Positions 37,003 to 46,860 are shown, counted from the first letter of the stretch. The stretch is 64,000 nucleotides of DNA from Maricaulis sp. (GCF_030149515.1 NZ_JASBRI010000022.1:248001-312000), one strand, 5' to 3'. Program-made: numbers and translations. The notes: generated by a model from the letters alone, not told the origin.

Positions 37003-37016
37003 CGCTCGATCGAGCG
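37003..37016. repeat. 14-bp perfect palindrome CGCTCGATCGAGCG
   Basis: An exactly symmetric 14-mer 42 bases upstream of the acetyltransferase start. It may be an operator; nothing else supports a function. Confidence 0.45.
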
Positions 37017-37058
37017 ATGGTGCGTGCGAATTCAGACCTTTGACACCGGAGCCTTCCC

Positions 37059-37760
37059 ATGCCCGAACAACCGAATACCGAAACCGCGCCCGTGCGCGGT
37101 CCCGATCCCATGGCCGCGCGGCCGCAGATGGATACCGCCTTTCTCCAGGCCGTGGTGACGCGTGCGAACATCGAGGTGGGGGCGTATTCCTATTATCACG
37201 ACGAGAAGGGTCCCGAGCACTTCCAGGACCATTGCGTGAAGTATCATTTCGAGTTTCTCGGTGACCGGCTGGTGATCGGGAAATTCTGCGCCCTGGCGCA
37301 GGACGTGACCTTCATCATGAACGACGCCAATCACGCCATGACAGGGTTTTCCACCTATCCGTTCAATATCTTCGGCCACGGCTGGGAGGACGGGTTCGAC
37401 TTCGCCACGATCGGGGCCGGGCTGCGCGGGGATACCGTGGTCGGCCATGATGTGTGGATCGGGCGCGGGGCGACGGTCATGCCCGGCGTCACGATCGGCC
37501 ACGGCGCCATCGTGGCGACCGGATCGGTCGTGGTGCGCGATGTGCCGCCCTACACCATTGTGGGCGGCAATCCGGCGGGGGCGATCCGGCAACGTTTCGA
37601 CACCGCAACGATCGCACGCCTGCTGGAGATCGCCTGGTGGGACTGGCCGGCCGAGCGGATCGGCCGCGCCGTGAATGCCATTCGCGGCAACGACCTTGCC
37701 GCGCTGGACGCTTTCGCCCGCGAGGCCGGCGACCGAAAATCGACGCCCGGGACACCTTGA
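37059..37760 (+). CDS. CatB/Vat-like hexapeptide-repeat acetyltransferase
   Basis: A 233-residue left-handed beta-helix acyltransferase. The central part ([35 protein letters not shown]) and the repeats ([55 protein letters not shown]) match the xenobiotic acetyltransferase group that includes CatB and streptogramin acetyltransferases. The catalytic histidine lies in MNDANHAM. Real substrates of chromosomal members are often unknown, so resistance should not be assumed. The start at 37059 has GGAG 8 bases upstream. Confidence 0.92.
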   Translation: MPEQPNTETAPVRGPDPMAARPQMDTAFLQAVVTRANIEVGAYSYYHDEKGPEHFQDHCVKYHFEFLGDRLVIGKFCALAQDVTFIMNDANHAMTGFSTYPFNIFGHGWEDGFDFATIGAGLRGDTVVGHDVWIGRGATVMPGVTIGHGAIVATGSVVVRDVPPYTIVGGNPAGAIRQRFDTATIARLLEIAWWDWPAERIGRAVNAIRGNDLAALDAFAREAGDRKSTPGTP

Positions 37761-37774
37761 CCAAGCCGGGTACC

Positions 37775-38491
37775 CTAGCGGTGCACCCAGCCGGTCAGGC
37801 TGGTGCGGGCGCTGCGGGCAAAGGGCGCAACCATCTGGACCGCGTGGAATTGCGGTACGGAAAAGACATTGAGCGCGTTGAAGCACGGGATCAGCGCTTC
37901 CTCGATATTGCCGGCCTTGTCGAAAAAGGCGAGATGGCCACCCCAGTTGCGGTTCCAGTCCGGGGTCAGGGAGATGACATAGGCCGCCACGCGATCGCGC
38001 GCATGATGCGTGTCGTCGTGGGAGGTGAGGTAGTGGCCCGGCCCGTAGCAGGAGGCCAGGACGTCCGCCGACCTGATCCCTGGCTCGCCTGTGAGGCTTC
38101 GCATGAACCCCAGAAAGGCCTCGGAGTTGACGAAGTCGTGGGCGACATGCAGCGGATGGCCCGGATTGTCGCCGCGATTGACGCTCTCGGTGACATAGTA
38201 TTGCAGGAAACAGTACTGGAAGGCATCGGCCGCGCGCTGATGGATCCGGGCGAAGAACTGCTGCTTCTGCTGCGGATTGAGGCGCTGGATATCGGCGCTC
38301 GGACTCTCCACGGCCTCGCCATTCTCCGTGTAGGCGAGATACCATTCCTGATTGCCGCGAATGGCAGCCAGCAACTGGTCGGCCGAGGCCGGCGCGAGGA
38401 AATCCTCGATATGAATCCGGCCCTTGTCAGCAAAGGTCCGGCCAAGCGCGCCGGCATCCAGCGCGCTGTTGATCGTGATCGCCTCGGTCAT
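37775..38491 (-). CDS. 2OG-Fe(II) oxygenase family protein
   Basis: A 238-residue double-stranded beta-helix protein. The iron motif is HYLTSHDD (HxD) with the distal histidine in SVPQFHAVQMV and the 2-oxoglutarate arginine in ARTSLTGW. It resembles the prolyl-hydroxylase-like group (2OG-FeII_Oxy). Two starts are possible: 38491 (MTEAITI) and 38506 (MAGGRMTEA); the shorter was listed. It is convergent with the acetyltransferase gene. Confidence 0.85.
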   Translation of the reverse strand: MTEAITINSALDAGALGRTFADKGRIHIEDFLAPASADQLLAAIRGNQEWYLAYTENGEAVESPSADIQRLNPQQKQQFFARIHQRAADAFQYCFLQYYVTESVNRGDNPGHPLHVAHDFVNSEAFLGFMRSLTGEPGIRSADVLASCYGPGHYLTSHDDTHHARDRVAAYVISLTPDWNRNWGGHLAFFDKAGNIEEALIPCFNALNVFSVPQFHAVQMVAPFARSARTSLTGWVHR

Positions 38492-38555
38492 CCGGCCCCC
38501 GGCCATGTCGCAAATCCGGCCGTCACGCCTGGCTGCGGGTGACGGCCGGACGAGG

Positions 38556-39764
38556 TTAGGCGGTTTGCCGGCGGCGGGGCAAGGCGCGCGGTGCAGCCTG
38601 CCATTTCAACCCCATCACAGGCCGCAGGACCGGGATGCGGCGGACGATCTCGAAACCCAGCCAGCAGCCCGCTCCGGTGGCGAAGACGAGAACGGCGAAT
38701 TCCACCCAGACATTGAGGCCCATCGGGGCGATCCAGTAGCCGGTCAGGACGGTGATCGTCTGGTGCAGGATATAGAAGGGGAAAATCGCTTCCGTGAGAT
38801 AGCGCCGCACCGGTCCGTCTCCGGAGAGATAGCGGCGGGCCAGTCCCAGAAGCGCCAGGATGATCGCCCAGGCATAGGTGATGCGCGCGAGGCGGAAGAT
38901 CCAGCTGAGCCAGGCCTGGCCCTCCCAGTCCCCGGCCGGCCGGCCGATCCCCCACCACAGCGCCGCGGCATAAAGCGCGGAATAGATCAGCGCAAACGGG
39001 AGGATACGGTCTACGGCGCGCCAGAACACATCCTGTTTGGCGACGCCATAGCCGATCAGCAGAATGGTCAGCCGATGAGCGTGATTGGCCCAGTCCCAGA
39101 CCAGGTTGTGGGTGGCGGGAAAATGCGGTTCCAGCCAGATGCGATAGGCCCAGAAGGGCAGGCTCGGCACGATCAGGAGGAGGACAAGGCCCCATCCCCT
39201 CCCGTCCAGGATGCGCATGGACTGCGCCACGGGACCGTCGGAGACGCGGCGCAGGAGGGGGATGAAAGGTGACAGGATCAGGCAGTAGACGAAAAGGTAG
39301 ACGACATACCAGAGATGGTTCCAGGTCGGCACGATGACACCGCCGATCTCGCCGCTGGTGATATAGCGCGGCCAGAAGGCCCAAAGCCCCTCCCCGATCT
39401 CGCCGGCCTGGCGCAGTTCGGCCCAGGTCTGGGGCATCACCACGACCAGCATCCCGAACACGATCACCGGCAGCAGCCGCCAGGTCCTGTCCAGCGCGAA
39501 ACGGCCGGCGCCCAGCTTGTCGGACAGGAAGCGGATCGCCACGCCGGAGATGAAGAACAGGAGCGCCAGCCGCCAAGGATTGAGCAGCATCATGGCGTAT
39601 TGCGGGCCCGGATTGGCCTGGGCGCTCTTCACGTGCCAGTCCCAGGGCACGAAGAACATGCCGACATGGTAGAGGATGAGAAGACCGAAGGCGACGATCC
39701 TCAGCCAGTCGAGGTCGTAGCGGCGGGTAAAGACGGCATCGGGATTGGCGGCAGTATCGGACAT
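38556..39764 (-). CDS. acyltransferase family 3 membrane protein
   Basis: A 402-residue protein with about ten hydrophobic segments. It opens with RRYDLDWLRIVAFGLLILYHVGMFF, which contains the conserved DWLR and catalytic histidine (YH) of acyltransferase-3/OpgC proteins that modify surface sugars. The ATG at 39764 has GGAG 7 bases upstream; the 820-residue track ORF to 41018 runs through the opposite-strand LytTR gene and is false. It is transcribed divergently from that LytTR regulator, suggesting regulation by it (inference). Confidence 0.9.
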   Translation of the reverse strand: MSDTAANPDAVFTRRYDLDWLRIVAFGLLILYHVGMFFVPWDWHVKSAQANPGPQYAMMLLNPWRLALLFFISGVAIRFLSDKLGAGRFALDRTWRLLPVIVFGMLVVVMPQTWAELRQAGEIGEGLWAFWPRYITSGEIGGVIVPTWNHLWYVVYLFVYCLILSPFIPLLRRVSDGPVAQSMRILDGRGWGLVLLLIVPSLPFWAYRIWLEPHFPATHNLVWDWANHAHRLTILLIGYGVAKQDVFWRAVDRILPFALIYSALYAAALWWGIGRPAGDWEGQAWLSWIFRLARITYAWAIILALLGLARRYLSGDGPVRRYLTEAIFPFYILHQTITVLTGYWIAPMGLNVWVEFAVLVFATGAGCWLGFEIVRRIPVLRPVMGLKWQAAPRALPRRRQTA

Positions 39765-39959
39765 GGCGAACTCCGGAAGGATAATATGCCTCGAATTTGC
39801 CGTCGCGTTTCGCGTCCGTCGATCCTGCCGGGACGGAGAACGGGTGAAGGGGACCGCCGGCTGTATTGCGGGGCCGAACGGCGGCAGTGCGGGACGAGTG
39901 GCCGCCTCGCTTCCAATCAGCCGACTTGCGCCGGAGCGGGTTGAGGGCATGATCAGATC

Positions 39960-40829
39960 ATGGCACAGCCGATACAAGTACAGCCGGACATCGATCGCCA
40001 GGCGGAGCGGGAAACCGAAACCCGGGCCTATAGGCGCGCCCTGCTGATCTCCGCCGGTATCATACTCACCTTCTACGTCCTCAACGCCTTGTCGATCGGC
40101 ACGGAGTTGCGCTGGTCGGGGCGAGCGTGGCCGGATTATCTGCCCTGGGTGCAGGAAGGCAGCGCCATCCTTCCCATGCTGGTGGCGCTTCCAGTCGTAC
40201 TCTGGCTGGGTCAGCGCTTTCCCTTCGAACGGGGACGCCTTGCGATGTCGCTCGCCGTCCATGCCACCGGGCTTCTGGCGTACGGACTGTTCCAGATCGC
40301 CGTCATGTTCACGCTGCGGGACCTGATCTGGCCGTCCGTCTACGGTTTCGCCTACACCACCGACGGCACCATGCTGGATGTATTCGTCTACGAGTTCCGC
40401 AAACAGGCGCTCGCCTATGTCGGCTTCCAGTTCATCCTGTCCACCGACATGGCACTGGAACGTGCGCGCATGGAAGCAGGCGCTGCAGCAACCGAAGCGC
40501 AGACCCGGCATCGCATCACGCTGAAATGCGGGGGTCGAGTGCTGCTGCTCGAGGCCGAAGGTTTCGAATGCGCCCAAGCCGCCAGCAACTATGTCGAGAC
40601 CCGCTTTGCGGGCCGCACGCATCTCGCGCGCATGACGCTGGCCCAGCTGGAATGCCTGCTCGCCGAAGCCGGTATCGACGCGGTCCGCGTGCACCGCTCC
40701 TGGCTGGTCAATCGCGACCGCATCCGTGAAATCGCCCCGACCGGCGAGGGCGACGTCACGATCACCCTGGACACCGGCGCCACAATCCCCGGCAGCCGCC
40801 GCTACCGCGACCGGCTGGGGGCGGGGTAG
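39960..40829 (+). CDS. membrane-anchored LytTR transcriptional regulator
   Basis: A 289-residue protein with four hydrophobic segments in the first ~165 residues and a C-terminal LytTR DNA-binding domain (RHRITLKCGGRVLLLEAEGFECAQAASNYVETRF ... VRVHRSWLVNRDRIREIAPTGEGDVTITLDTGATIPGSRRYRDRL). There is no receiver domain, so it probably senses a membrane signal directly. It is divergent from the acyltransferase-3 gene, its likely target. Two more regulators of this layout lie at 49.1 and 50.6 kb. Confidence 0.92.
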   Translation: MAQPIQVQPDIDRQAERETETRAYRRALLISAGIILTFYVLNALSIGTELRWSGRAWPDYLPWVQEGSAILPMLVALPVVLWLGQRFPFERGRLAMSLAVHATGLLAYGLFQIAVMFTLRDLIWPSVYGFAYTTDGTMLDVFVYEFRKQALAYVGFQFILSTDMALERARMEAGAAATEAQTRHRITLKCGGRVLLLEAEGFECAQAASNYVETRFAGRTHLARMTLAQLECLLAEAGIDAVRVHRSWLVNRDRIREIAPTGEGDVTITLDTGATIPGSRRYRDRLGAG

Positions 40830-41003
40830 GTTGGCCAGCCAAAAGCTGTACACACCAGACCGCCCATCCTGGCTCACGCCGGTGTGGGGATCGCGCAGCA
40901 AGCGGGGCGGGAGCGAGGTCCCGGCGAGCTGTCCGATAGCGGGATAGGCCCGGCGGGGCGCCCAAGCCGGCCTTCGCCCCCGAGGGTCCACGAAAACAGA
41001 AAA

Positions 41004-41029
41004 CCGCGCCCCGGACACCCGGAGCGCGG
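41004..41029. terminator. bidirectional terminator after sucD
   Basis: An 11-bp stem (CCGCGCCCCGG / CCGGAGCGCGG, one G-T pair) with loop ACAC, flanked by an A-run on the left and by TTGTTTTTG on the right, so it can work in both directions. It lies 30 bases after the sucD stop. Confidence 0.85.
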
Positions 41030-41058
41030 CTTGTTTTTGTTGTCGCGGCCAAGGGCGT

Positions 41059-41967
41059 TTAGCCCTTCAGCAGCTCCGCCAGCGTCGTGCCCAGACGTGC
41101 AGGCGAGGGCGAGACCTTGATACCGGCGGCTTCCATCGCGGCGATCTTGTCTTCCGCGCCGCCCTTGCCGCCGGAGACGATGGCGCCTGCATGGCCCATC
41201 GTGCGGCCCGGAGGCGCGGTGCGGCCGGCAATGAAGCCGACGGTCGGCTTCTTGCGGCCCTTCTTCGCCTCGTCGGCGAGGAATTGGGCAGCGTCCTCCT
41301 CGGCGGAACCGCCGATCTCGCCGATCATGATGATCGACCGGGTCTCGTCGTCGGCCAGGAATTTTTCCAGCACGTCGATGAATTCGGTACCCTTGACCGG
41401 GTCGCCGCCAATGCCCACCGCCGTGGTCTGGCCAAGGCCGACCTGGGAGGTCTGGAACACGGCTTCATAGGTCAGCGTGCCCGAGCGCGAGACCACGCCC
41501 ACCGAGCCCTTCTTGAAAATCTGGCCCGGCATGATGCCGATCTTGCACTCTTCCGGCGTCAGGATGCCCGGGCAGTTCGGGCCCAGCAGCATGGAGTTGG
41601 ACTTGTCGAGCTTCGCCTTGACCTTGACCATGTCCATCACCGGAATGCCCTCGGTGATGCAGACAATGAAGGGAATCTCGGCATCGATCGCCTCGATGAT
41701 GGCCGCACCGGCACCGGCCGGCGGCACGTAGATCACAGAGGCGTCGGCGCCCGTGCGTTCCCTGGCTTCCGCCACAGAGGCGTAGATCGGCAGTTCGGCG
41801 GAGCTTTCCAGGCCGGAGGACCAGGTCTCGCCGCCCTTTTTCGGGTGCACGCCGGCGACCATCCGGGTGCCGTAATATTCCAGCGCCTGTTCGGTGTGGA
41901 AGGTGCCCGTCTTGCCGGTCAGGCCCTGGACGATGACCTTGGTGTTCTTATCGACGATGATCGACAT
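41059..41967 (-). CDS. sucD: succinyl-CoA synthetase alpha subunit
   Basis: A 302-residue subunit that binds CoA and carries the phosphohistidine, with the active histidine in [18 protein letters not shown] and the CoA-binding N-terminus [25 protein letters not shown]. With SucC it makes succinate and ATP or GTP from succinyl-CoA in the TCA cycle. Its start shares one base with the sucC stop (TAATG), so the two are tightly coupled. Confidence 0.98.
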   Translation of the reverse strand: MSIIVDKNTKVIVQGLTGKTGTFHTEQALEYYGTRMVAGVHPKKGGETWSSGLESSAELPIYASVAEARERTGADASVIYVPPAGAGAAIIEAIDAEIPFIVCITEGIPVMDMVKVKAKLDKSNSMLLGPNCPGILTPEECKIGIMPGQIFKKGSVGVVSRSGTLTYEAVFQTSQVGLGQTTAVGIGGDPVKGTEFIDVLEKFLADDETRSIIMIGEIGGSAEEDAAQFLADEAKKGRKKPTVGFIAGRTAPPGRTMGHAGAIVSGGKGGAEDKIAAMEAAGIKVSPSPARLGTTLAELLKG

Positions 41968-43166
41968 TATTCGGCCTCCTTCACGGCGGCGACAATCTTC
42001 TGGGCGGCATCGTCCAGATCGTCGGCGGCGATCACGTTGAGACCGCTCTCATTGATGATCTGCTTGCCTTTTTCCACATTCGTGCCTTCCAGGCGCACCA
42101 CCAGCGGCACCTGCAGGCCAACCTCTTTCACGGCCGCGACCACGCCCTCGGCGATCACGTCGCAGCGCATGATGCCGCCGAAGATGTTGACCAGGATGCC
42201 CTTCACATTCTTGTCGGCGGTGATGATCTTGAAGGCCGCGGTGACCTTTTCCTTGGAGGCGCCGCCGCCGACATCGAGGAAGTTGGCCGGCTCGGCGCCG
42301 TAGAGCTTGATGATGTCCATCGTCGCCATGGCCAGGCCGGCACCGTTGACCATGCAGCCGATATTCCCGTCCAGCGCCACATAGGCCAGATCGTGCTTGG
42401 ATGCCTCGATCTCCTTGGCGTCTTCCTCGGTGGTGTCGCGCAGTTCCTGGATATCGGGATGACGGAAGAGCGCATTGCCGTCGAAGGAGACTTTTGCGTC
42501 CAGCACCCGGACATGACCGTTTTCCATGACGATCAGCGGGTTGATCTCCAAGAGCGACATGTCCTTCTCGGTGAAGGCACGATAGAGCGTCGGCGCCAGC
42601 GAGAGCATGTCGTCGCGGGCTGTGCCTTCCAGCTTCAGCGCATCGGCGATCCGGGCCGCATCGGCGCCGGTGACACCGGTGTCCGGATCGATGTCGATGG
42701 TGAGGATTTTGTCCGGAGTCTCTTCGGCCACCTGTTCGATGTCCATGCCGCCCTCGGTGGAGACCACGAAGGCGACCTTGCCGGTCTCGCGGTTCACCAG
42801 CAACGAGCAGTAGAGCTCGGTGGCGATATCGGCGCCGTCCTCGATATAGAGGCGGTTGACCTGCTTGCCGTCCGGACCGGTCTGGTGAGTGACCAGTGTG
42901 TTGCCCAGCATTTCCCTGGCGTGGGCGAGGACCTCGTCCTTGGAAAAGGCCAGGCGCACGCCGCCCTTGGCGTCGGGGCCGAGTTCCTTGAACTTGCCCT
43001 TGCCGCGACCGCCGGCATGGATCTGCGACTTCACCACCCAGAGCGGTCCGGGCAGTTTGTCGGCCGCGGCAGCGGCCTCGTCGGCGGAGAAAATGGCAAC
43101 GCCCTCGGCGACGGGCGCGCCGAAGGTTTTCAGGACGGCTTTCGCCTGATGTTCGTGGATATTCAT
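41967..43166 (-). CDS. sucC: succinyl-CoA synthetase beta subunit
   Basis: A 399-residue ATP-grasp subunit. [22 protein letters not shown] is the conserved start, [16 protein letters not shown] forms the nucleotide site, and the C-terminal half contains [36 protein letters not shown] and [18 protein letters not shown]. It precedes sucD. Upstream on the same strand, after 106 bases, lie the two EAL-like proteins. Confidence 0.98.
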   Translation of the reverse strand: MNIHEHQAKAVLKTFGAPVAEGVAIFSADEAAAAADKLPGPLWVVKSQIHAGGRGKGKFKELGPDAKGGVRLAFSKDEVLAHAREMLGNTLVTHQTGPDGKQVNRLYIEDGADIATELYCSLLVNRETGKVAFVVSTEGGMDIEQVAEETPDKILTIDIDPDTGVTGADAARIADALKLEGTARDDMLSLAPTLYRAFTEKDMSLLEINPLIVMENGHVRVLDAKVSFDGNALFRHPDIQELRDTTEEDAKEIEASKHDLAYVALDGNIGCMVNGAGLAMATMDIIKLYGAEPANFLDVGGGASKEKVTAAFKIITADKNVKGILVNIFGGIMRCDVIAEGVVAAVKEVGLQVPLVVRLEGTNVEKGKQIINESGLNVIAADDLDDAAQKIVAAVKEAE

Positions 43167-43272
43167 GAATGGGGCCTCGCGGGAGGAAGGAAGCGAACGG
43201 ATGGCCAGACAGGACCTGCCTTATAACACCGGGTCCGGTCAGCGCAACGCATTCAACAGCGCTGTCTTTCAG

Positions 43273-44622
43273 CTAGACCTGCAACGTGTCCCGCCGCTGC
43301 CAGGCGTCGAGTATTTCCGCCAGGCTCAGGGGCCGGGCCGGCTCGGGCAGAGCCATTTCCGGCGCGATCAGCGGACCCGAGAAATAGCGCACACCGGCCG
43401 ACAGTCCGGCCTGCAGCACCTCGATACCCGCCGTCTGGGTGAAATAGGTTTCGGCCTTCAGGAGGCACGCCGAGGCGACCCAGTCCGCCATCGCCATAAG
43501 CTGCGCCTCGTCGGGCCCGGTTTCATTCATCCGCGCAGGCACTTCGGTCCCGAAAATGCCGATGCCGCAACCGTCGAAACGTTTCAGATCGCTTGCTCCG
43601 AACGGCAATTGCGTGAGTACATAGGCGCCGAAATGCTTCATCGAGCGGAACAGCTCCTGCATCTGCCCCAGCGGCGCGCCGTCAGGCACGCCGTCGACGC
43701 GCAGGAAGAAGAAGCGGCGCATCGGCTCCGGCACGGATTGCAGGATCGCGAAATAGCGCATGCGCTGGGACAGGGTGGCGATGGTGTCGTAGTGCACCGG
43801 CACGATGATGGCGCATGCGCCGCCCTGGGCGTAGGCCTTCTGGAAGCCGCGCTGGGCTGCGCGCGCCACGGATTCGTCGAGCTTGCGGTGCAGTGTCCGG
43901 TCGTCGGCCCCCATCAGCGTGTCACGCCCGTAATAGGCAAATCCCTTCACCACCCGGCGGGCAACGCAGATATTGTGCAGCAGGGCCGATTTGCGCCCGT
44001 CCCAGCAGGGCTTGAAGACGATATCGTCCCACACGCCTTCGCTCTCGGTGTAGATGGCCCTGGGCCGGGGCGTATAGACCGGTCTGGGACCGGGTCTGGG
44101 CGCCTCGACCCAGGCCGCACCCGTTTCGCCCGCCCGTTCCAGGCGCCGGTCGGGTGTCCAGGGCGGTGTCCGGCCGGGTTCGTGACCGCCGGCCTCCGCA
44201 TCGCCCGTCCCGGACGGCCGGGCGCTCTCATCCTGGTCGCGCGCGACGATTTCCAGCAATTCCTCGGTTGTCACGCTGCGCGCCTCGGCCAGGATTTCCA
44301 GTGGACCGAGGTCGCTGTCGCCCAGGAAGAAGCGTTCCAGCTCCTGCGAGATCCCGTCGACGGTGGCCTGCGCGGCTTCGCCGTCCAGGGCCGCAAAAAT
44401 GATCATGAAACCGCCGCGGCAACGGATCACGGCGTCGTCTCCATCGAGGCGTTTCTCGATGAAATGATGGCCGACCTCGTAGATCTTCTCGCGCAAACGG
44501 TCCCAGTCGCCGCCCGCACGCTCGCGCACCCGGCCCAGATTGAGAAACCGGACCTGGCCCATATCGACGGAACTGCGACCGGCGAGGACTTTCTTGAGCT
44601 TCTTTTTCAGTTCGGGCGGCAT
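43273..44622 (-). CDS. hypothetical protein, degenerate EAL-like; paralogue of next gene
   Basis: A 449-residue soluble protein in three parts: an N-terminal domain (about 1-115) with HFIEKRLDGDDAVIRCRGGFMIIFA, which faintly recalls a dead GGDEF core; a proline- and glycine-rich linker (about 125-190); and a C-terminal domain (about 195-430) beginning DDIVFKPCWDGRKSALLHNICVARR. That start aligns by pattern with the EAL-domain opening YQPIVD...EALLR but lacks the catalytic EAL residues. Later matches are AAQRGFQKAY, RFFFLRVDGVPDGAPLGQMQELFR and LKRFDGCGIGIF. Cyclic-di-GMP hydrolysis is not expected. It follows its paralogue by 79 bases and precedes sucC. Confidence 0.75.
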   Translation of the reverse strand: MPPELKKKLKKVLAGRSSVDMGQVRFLNLGRVRERAGGDWDRLREKIYEVGHHFIEKRLDGDDAVIRCRGGFMIIFAALDGEAAQATVDGISQELERFFLGDSDLGPLEILAEARSVTTEELLEIVARDQDESARPSGTGDAEAGGHEPGRTPPWTPDRRLERAGETGAAWVEAPRPGPRPVYTPRPRAIYTESEGVWDDIVFKPCWDGRKSALLHNICVARRVVKGFAYYGRDTLMGADDRTLHRKLDESVARAAQRGFQKAYAQGGACAIIVPVHYDTIATLSQRMRYFAILQSVPEPMRRFFFLRVDGVPDGAPLGQMQELFRSMKHFGAYVLTQLPFGASDLKRFDGCGIGIFGTEVPARMNETGPDEAQLMAMADWVASACLLKAETYFTQTAGIEVLQAGLSAGVRYFSGPLIAPEMALPEPARPLSLAEILDAWQRRDTLQV

Positions 44623-44701
44623 GAGCGCGTAAATCCCCGGCGAAACACTCCGGCCAGGTCAGGCTAGCGCTGCAGGTCTTGCGATTCCTCTAAGCGCCCG
44701 C

Positions 44702-46117
44702 TCAGGCAACGTCGGATTGCCGCCGCATGATATCGTCCAGCGTGCAGGCTCTCAGCGGCGCCGGGCGTTTCAGGTCGCCGCCGATCACCGAACCCGAGAA
44801 CACTTCGAACCCGGCATCCAGGCTGACCGTTAATTGGTCGAGCGTCGCCACCTGGGTCAGGCAGCCGCGGGCCTTGGCGCGGACGATCGAGGTCGCCTGC
44901 GCGGTCAGCTTCTCGACGGTCGCCGGACTGGCGGCGAAGGGGCGCCGGCTGGGTATCTGCGAGCTGAACAGCGTAATGCCGCAATTCTCGAACCGGCTCA
45001 GATGCACCGTACCGAGCGGTATCTTGGCGAGAATATTGGAGCCGAAACAGCGCATCGCCCGGAACAATTCCTCCATCTGCCCCAGGGGCGCGCCATCGGG
45101 AATATTGTCGACGCGGATATAGAAATACTTCCTCAGCCGCGGCGGCACGTATTGCAGGATGGAAAAATAGCGGATCCGGTCCTGGGCACCCAGAATGGTG
45201 TCGTAATTCACCGGAATAGCGACCGCACACCTCATACCTTCGGAATAGCGGCTCATGAAGCCGCGCTGGGCGGCAATCACCACGGCGTGGTCGAGGGCGC
45301 GGTGCAAAGCCGGGGAATCCTTGCCCAGAAGCGTATCGCGACCGTACAGCGTCTCCCCGCGATACTGCCGCCGCGCCAGGCAGAAACTGGCGATGATATG
45401 GTTGAAACGCACGTCCCAGCACGGTTTGAAAACGATATCGTCCCAGGTCTTGTCGAGTTCGGAGAACAACGCCGCGGTTACGTGTCCGGGCGCCACTTCG
45501 GGAACATTGCCGTCCTCGTCCTCGATGGCGGTACGCGCCCGCGGCCCCGTACCGGCCGTCTTTTCCTGGCTGGGCACGACCGCCTGATCGAGCTCGTCTT
45601 TCTCCACTGAATCGACGGCCAGGACACCGGTATTTTCCCGGGCATCGTGTGCGATGGGGCGCCATTTTCCAGGCCCCTCCGGTCCGGGCGAGCCAGGCGC
45701 CTCGGTTTCCGACGCATCGCCGGTCTCCCGGCTGCGCTCCATGAAATCGGCCAGGTCCCCGACCGGGATGGATTCGCTGCGCGCGGAAATCTCGAACTGT
45801 TTCAGGATACGGTCGCCCAGGAAGAACAGGTTGAGCTGCTGGGAGGTCTGTTCGGTGCGTTCCTTCGCTTCCTCGTCGCTGCCCTTGGCAAAGACCAGGA
45901 TGAATCCGCCCTTGCAGCGCAGAAGGACATCGCGCTCGGACAGGCGTTTCTCGATGAAATGGGAGGATGCGCTGTAGACCTTGTCTTTCAGCGTCTCCCA
46001 CTTGTCCCCCGCTTCTGCACGAACCATGTCGAGATTGACCCACTGGAAGTGGCCGATATCGACTGCGTCGCGGCCGGCGAGGGCCGCTTTGAGGCGGTCC
46101 AGGGTTTCCGGCTTCAT
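44702..46117 (-). CDS. hypothetical protein, degenerate EAL-like; paralogue of preceding gene
   Basis: A 471-residue protein with the same layout as the neighbouring 43273-44622 product: N-terminal HFIEKRLSERDVLLRCKGGFILVFA, a long acidic linker (about 125-215), then DDIVFKPCWDVRFNHIIASFCLARRQYRGETLYGRDTLLG and FYIRVDNIPDGAPLGQMEELFRAMRCFGSNILAKIPLG. Shared signatures (FFLGD, KPCWD, AAQRGF, RVD..PDGAPLGQM.ELFR) show an old tandem duplication. EAL catalytic residues are missing. Both are probably in one transcript running toward sucCD. The start was set at the ATG at 46117; a GTG lies one codon before. No function can be assigned. Confidence 0.75.
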   Translation of the reverse strand: MKPETLDRLKAALAGRDAVDIGHFQWVNLDMVRAEAGDKWETLKDKVYSASSHFIEKRLSERDVLLRCKGGFILVFAKGSDEEAKERTEQTSQQLNLFFLGDRILKQFEISARSESIPVGDLADFMERSRETGDASETEAPGSPGPEGPGKWRPIAHDARENTGVLAVDSVEKDELDQAVVPSQEKTAGTGPRARTAIEDEDGNVPEVAPGHVTAALFSELDKTWDDIVFKPCWDVRFNHIIASFCLARRQYRGETLYGRDTLLGKDSPALHRALDHAVVIAAQRGFMSRYSEGMRCAVAIPVNYDTILGAQDRIRYFSILQYVPPRLRKYFYIRVDNIPDGAPLGQMEELFRAMRCFGSNILAKIPLGTVHLSRFENCGITLFSSQIPSRRPFAASPATVEKLTAQATSIVRAKARGCLTQVATLDQLTVSLDAGFEVFSGSVIGGDLKRPAPLRACTLDDIMRRQSDVA

Positions 46118-46187
46118 CACACACTCGCAAAGACTGGCCCGCCAGGCGACAGGAGGCAGGCAGAACCGTCATTCTAGTGGCGATACC

Positions 46188-46223
46188 TTAACGATAGGTG
46201 GTCGCCCCGGGCCGGTTAACCAT
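46188..46223. promoter_or_regulatory. two CtrA-like half-sites upstream of the EAL-like pair
   Basis: TTAACG (46188-46193) and TTAACCAT (46216-46223) lie 71-106 bases upstream of the 46117 start, in an AT-rich gap. TTAACCAT is the 8-mer form of the CtrA site in Caulobacter relatives. The two are 28 bases apart, so they do not form a full TTAA-N7-TTAA site. Confidence 0.3.
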
Positions 46224-46320
46224 AAGGCGAAGTTTACGCACCGCTTTTGTCCGCTTAAAAAACAAGACATTACTTGCTTCATGCCACCAAGCCGCGGCGC
46301 ATGTATAATATATTACGCCG

Positions 46321-46749
46321 TCAGCGGGTCGTGGCCACAATGGCGCCGTCGATCGACAGACCGCCGCCGCCGCGGGCGAACAGGTAGAAGCTCATCGCCG
46401 CGAACATCACGGTCATCGGCCAGGCCTCGGGCGCCACCCACACCCCGTAGATCCAGCTCGCCAGCAGCAGGGCCACGCCCGCCAGCCGGGTGAGAAAACC
46501 CAGCACCAGCAGTGCGGCGCAGATCTGCGCTCCCCAGACCGCGAACTGAGCCAGATGAACCGGCGCAATCACCGGGACCGACCAGACATCGGCGGCATGG
46601 ACGATATCCGGCATGACCTCGGGCCAGGGACCGGCATGCGCCCGTCCCCACAGCCACAGGCCCGGCGCCAGGGACAGGCGGATCAGCCCGCCGACGAGCC
46701 AGTCCGGCATGAAGCGTTCGGCCCGGGCGGGCCGAGCGGTGGTATCCAT
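46321..46749 (-). CDS. DoxX family membrane protein
   Basis: A 142-residue protein with four hydrophobic helices, typical of DoxX/TQO-small-subunit-like proteins: LVGGLIRLSLAPGLWLWGRAHAGPWPEV, a second helix with VIAPVHLAQFAVWGAQICAALLVLGFLTRLAGVALLLASWIYGVWVA, and the last ending LFARGGGGLSIDGAI. The GGGGLSID tail is a usual DoxX ending. Function is generally redox or lipid related but unproven. Start at 46749 (MDTTARPARAERF); the track start at 46860 is unsupported. Confidence 0.85.
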   Translation of the reverse strand: MDTTARPARAERFMPDWLVGGLIRLSLAPGLWLWGRAHAGPWPEVMPDIVHAADVWSVPVIAPVHLAQFAVWGAQICAALLVLGFLTRLAGVALLLASWIYGVWVAPEAWPMTVMFAAMSFYLFARGGGGLSIDGAIVATTR

Positions 46750-46860
46750 GAGCGCCCCCGGAAACATCCCCTCACAGCCAGCATGCCCAAGCCGCATCCC
46801 GGCTGCAATCGTCTGCACCTCTGGCGCGAGTCGAGGACGCGGCGATGACCGCGAACACAC

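Noticed and set aside
40127-40729. 200-residue plus-strand ORF
   Set aside because: Frame shadow of the LytTR gene at 39960-40829.
38556-41018. 820-residue minus-strand ORF
   Set aside because: The real acyltransferase-3 protein begins at the ATG at 39764 with a ribosome site; upstream sequence is antisense to the LytTR gene.
32224-46260. Possible CtrA full sites (TTAA-N7-TTAA)
   Set aside because: Only half-sites were found (46188 and 46216, 28 bases apart); no full site with 7-base spacing.
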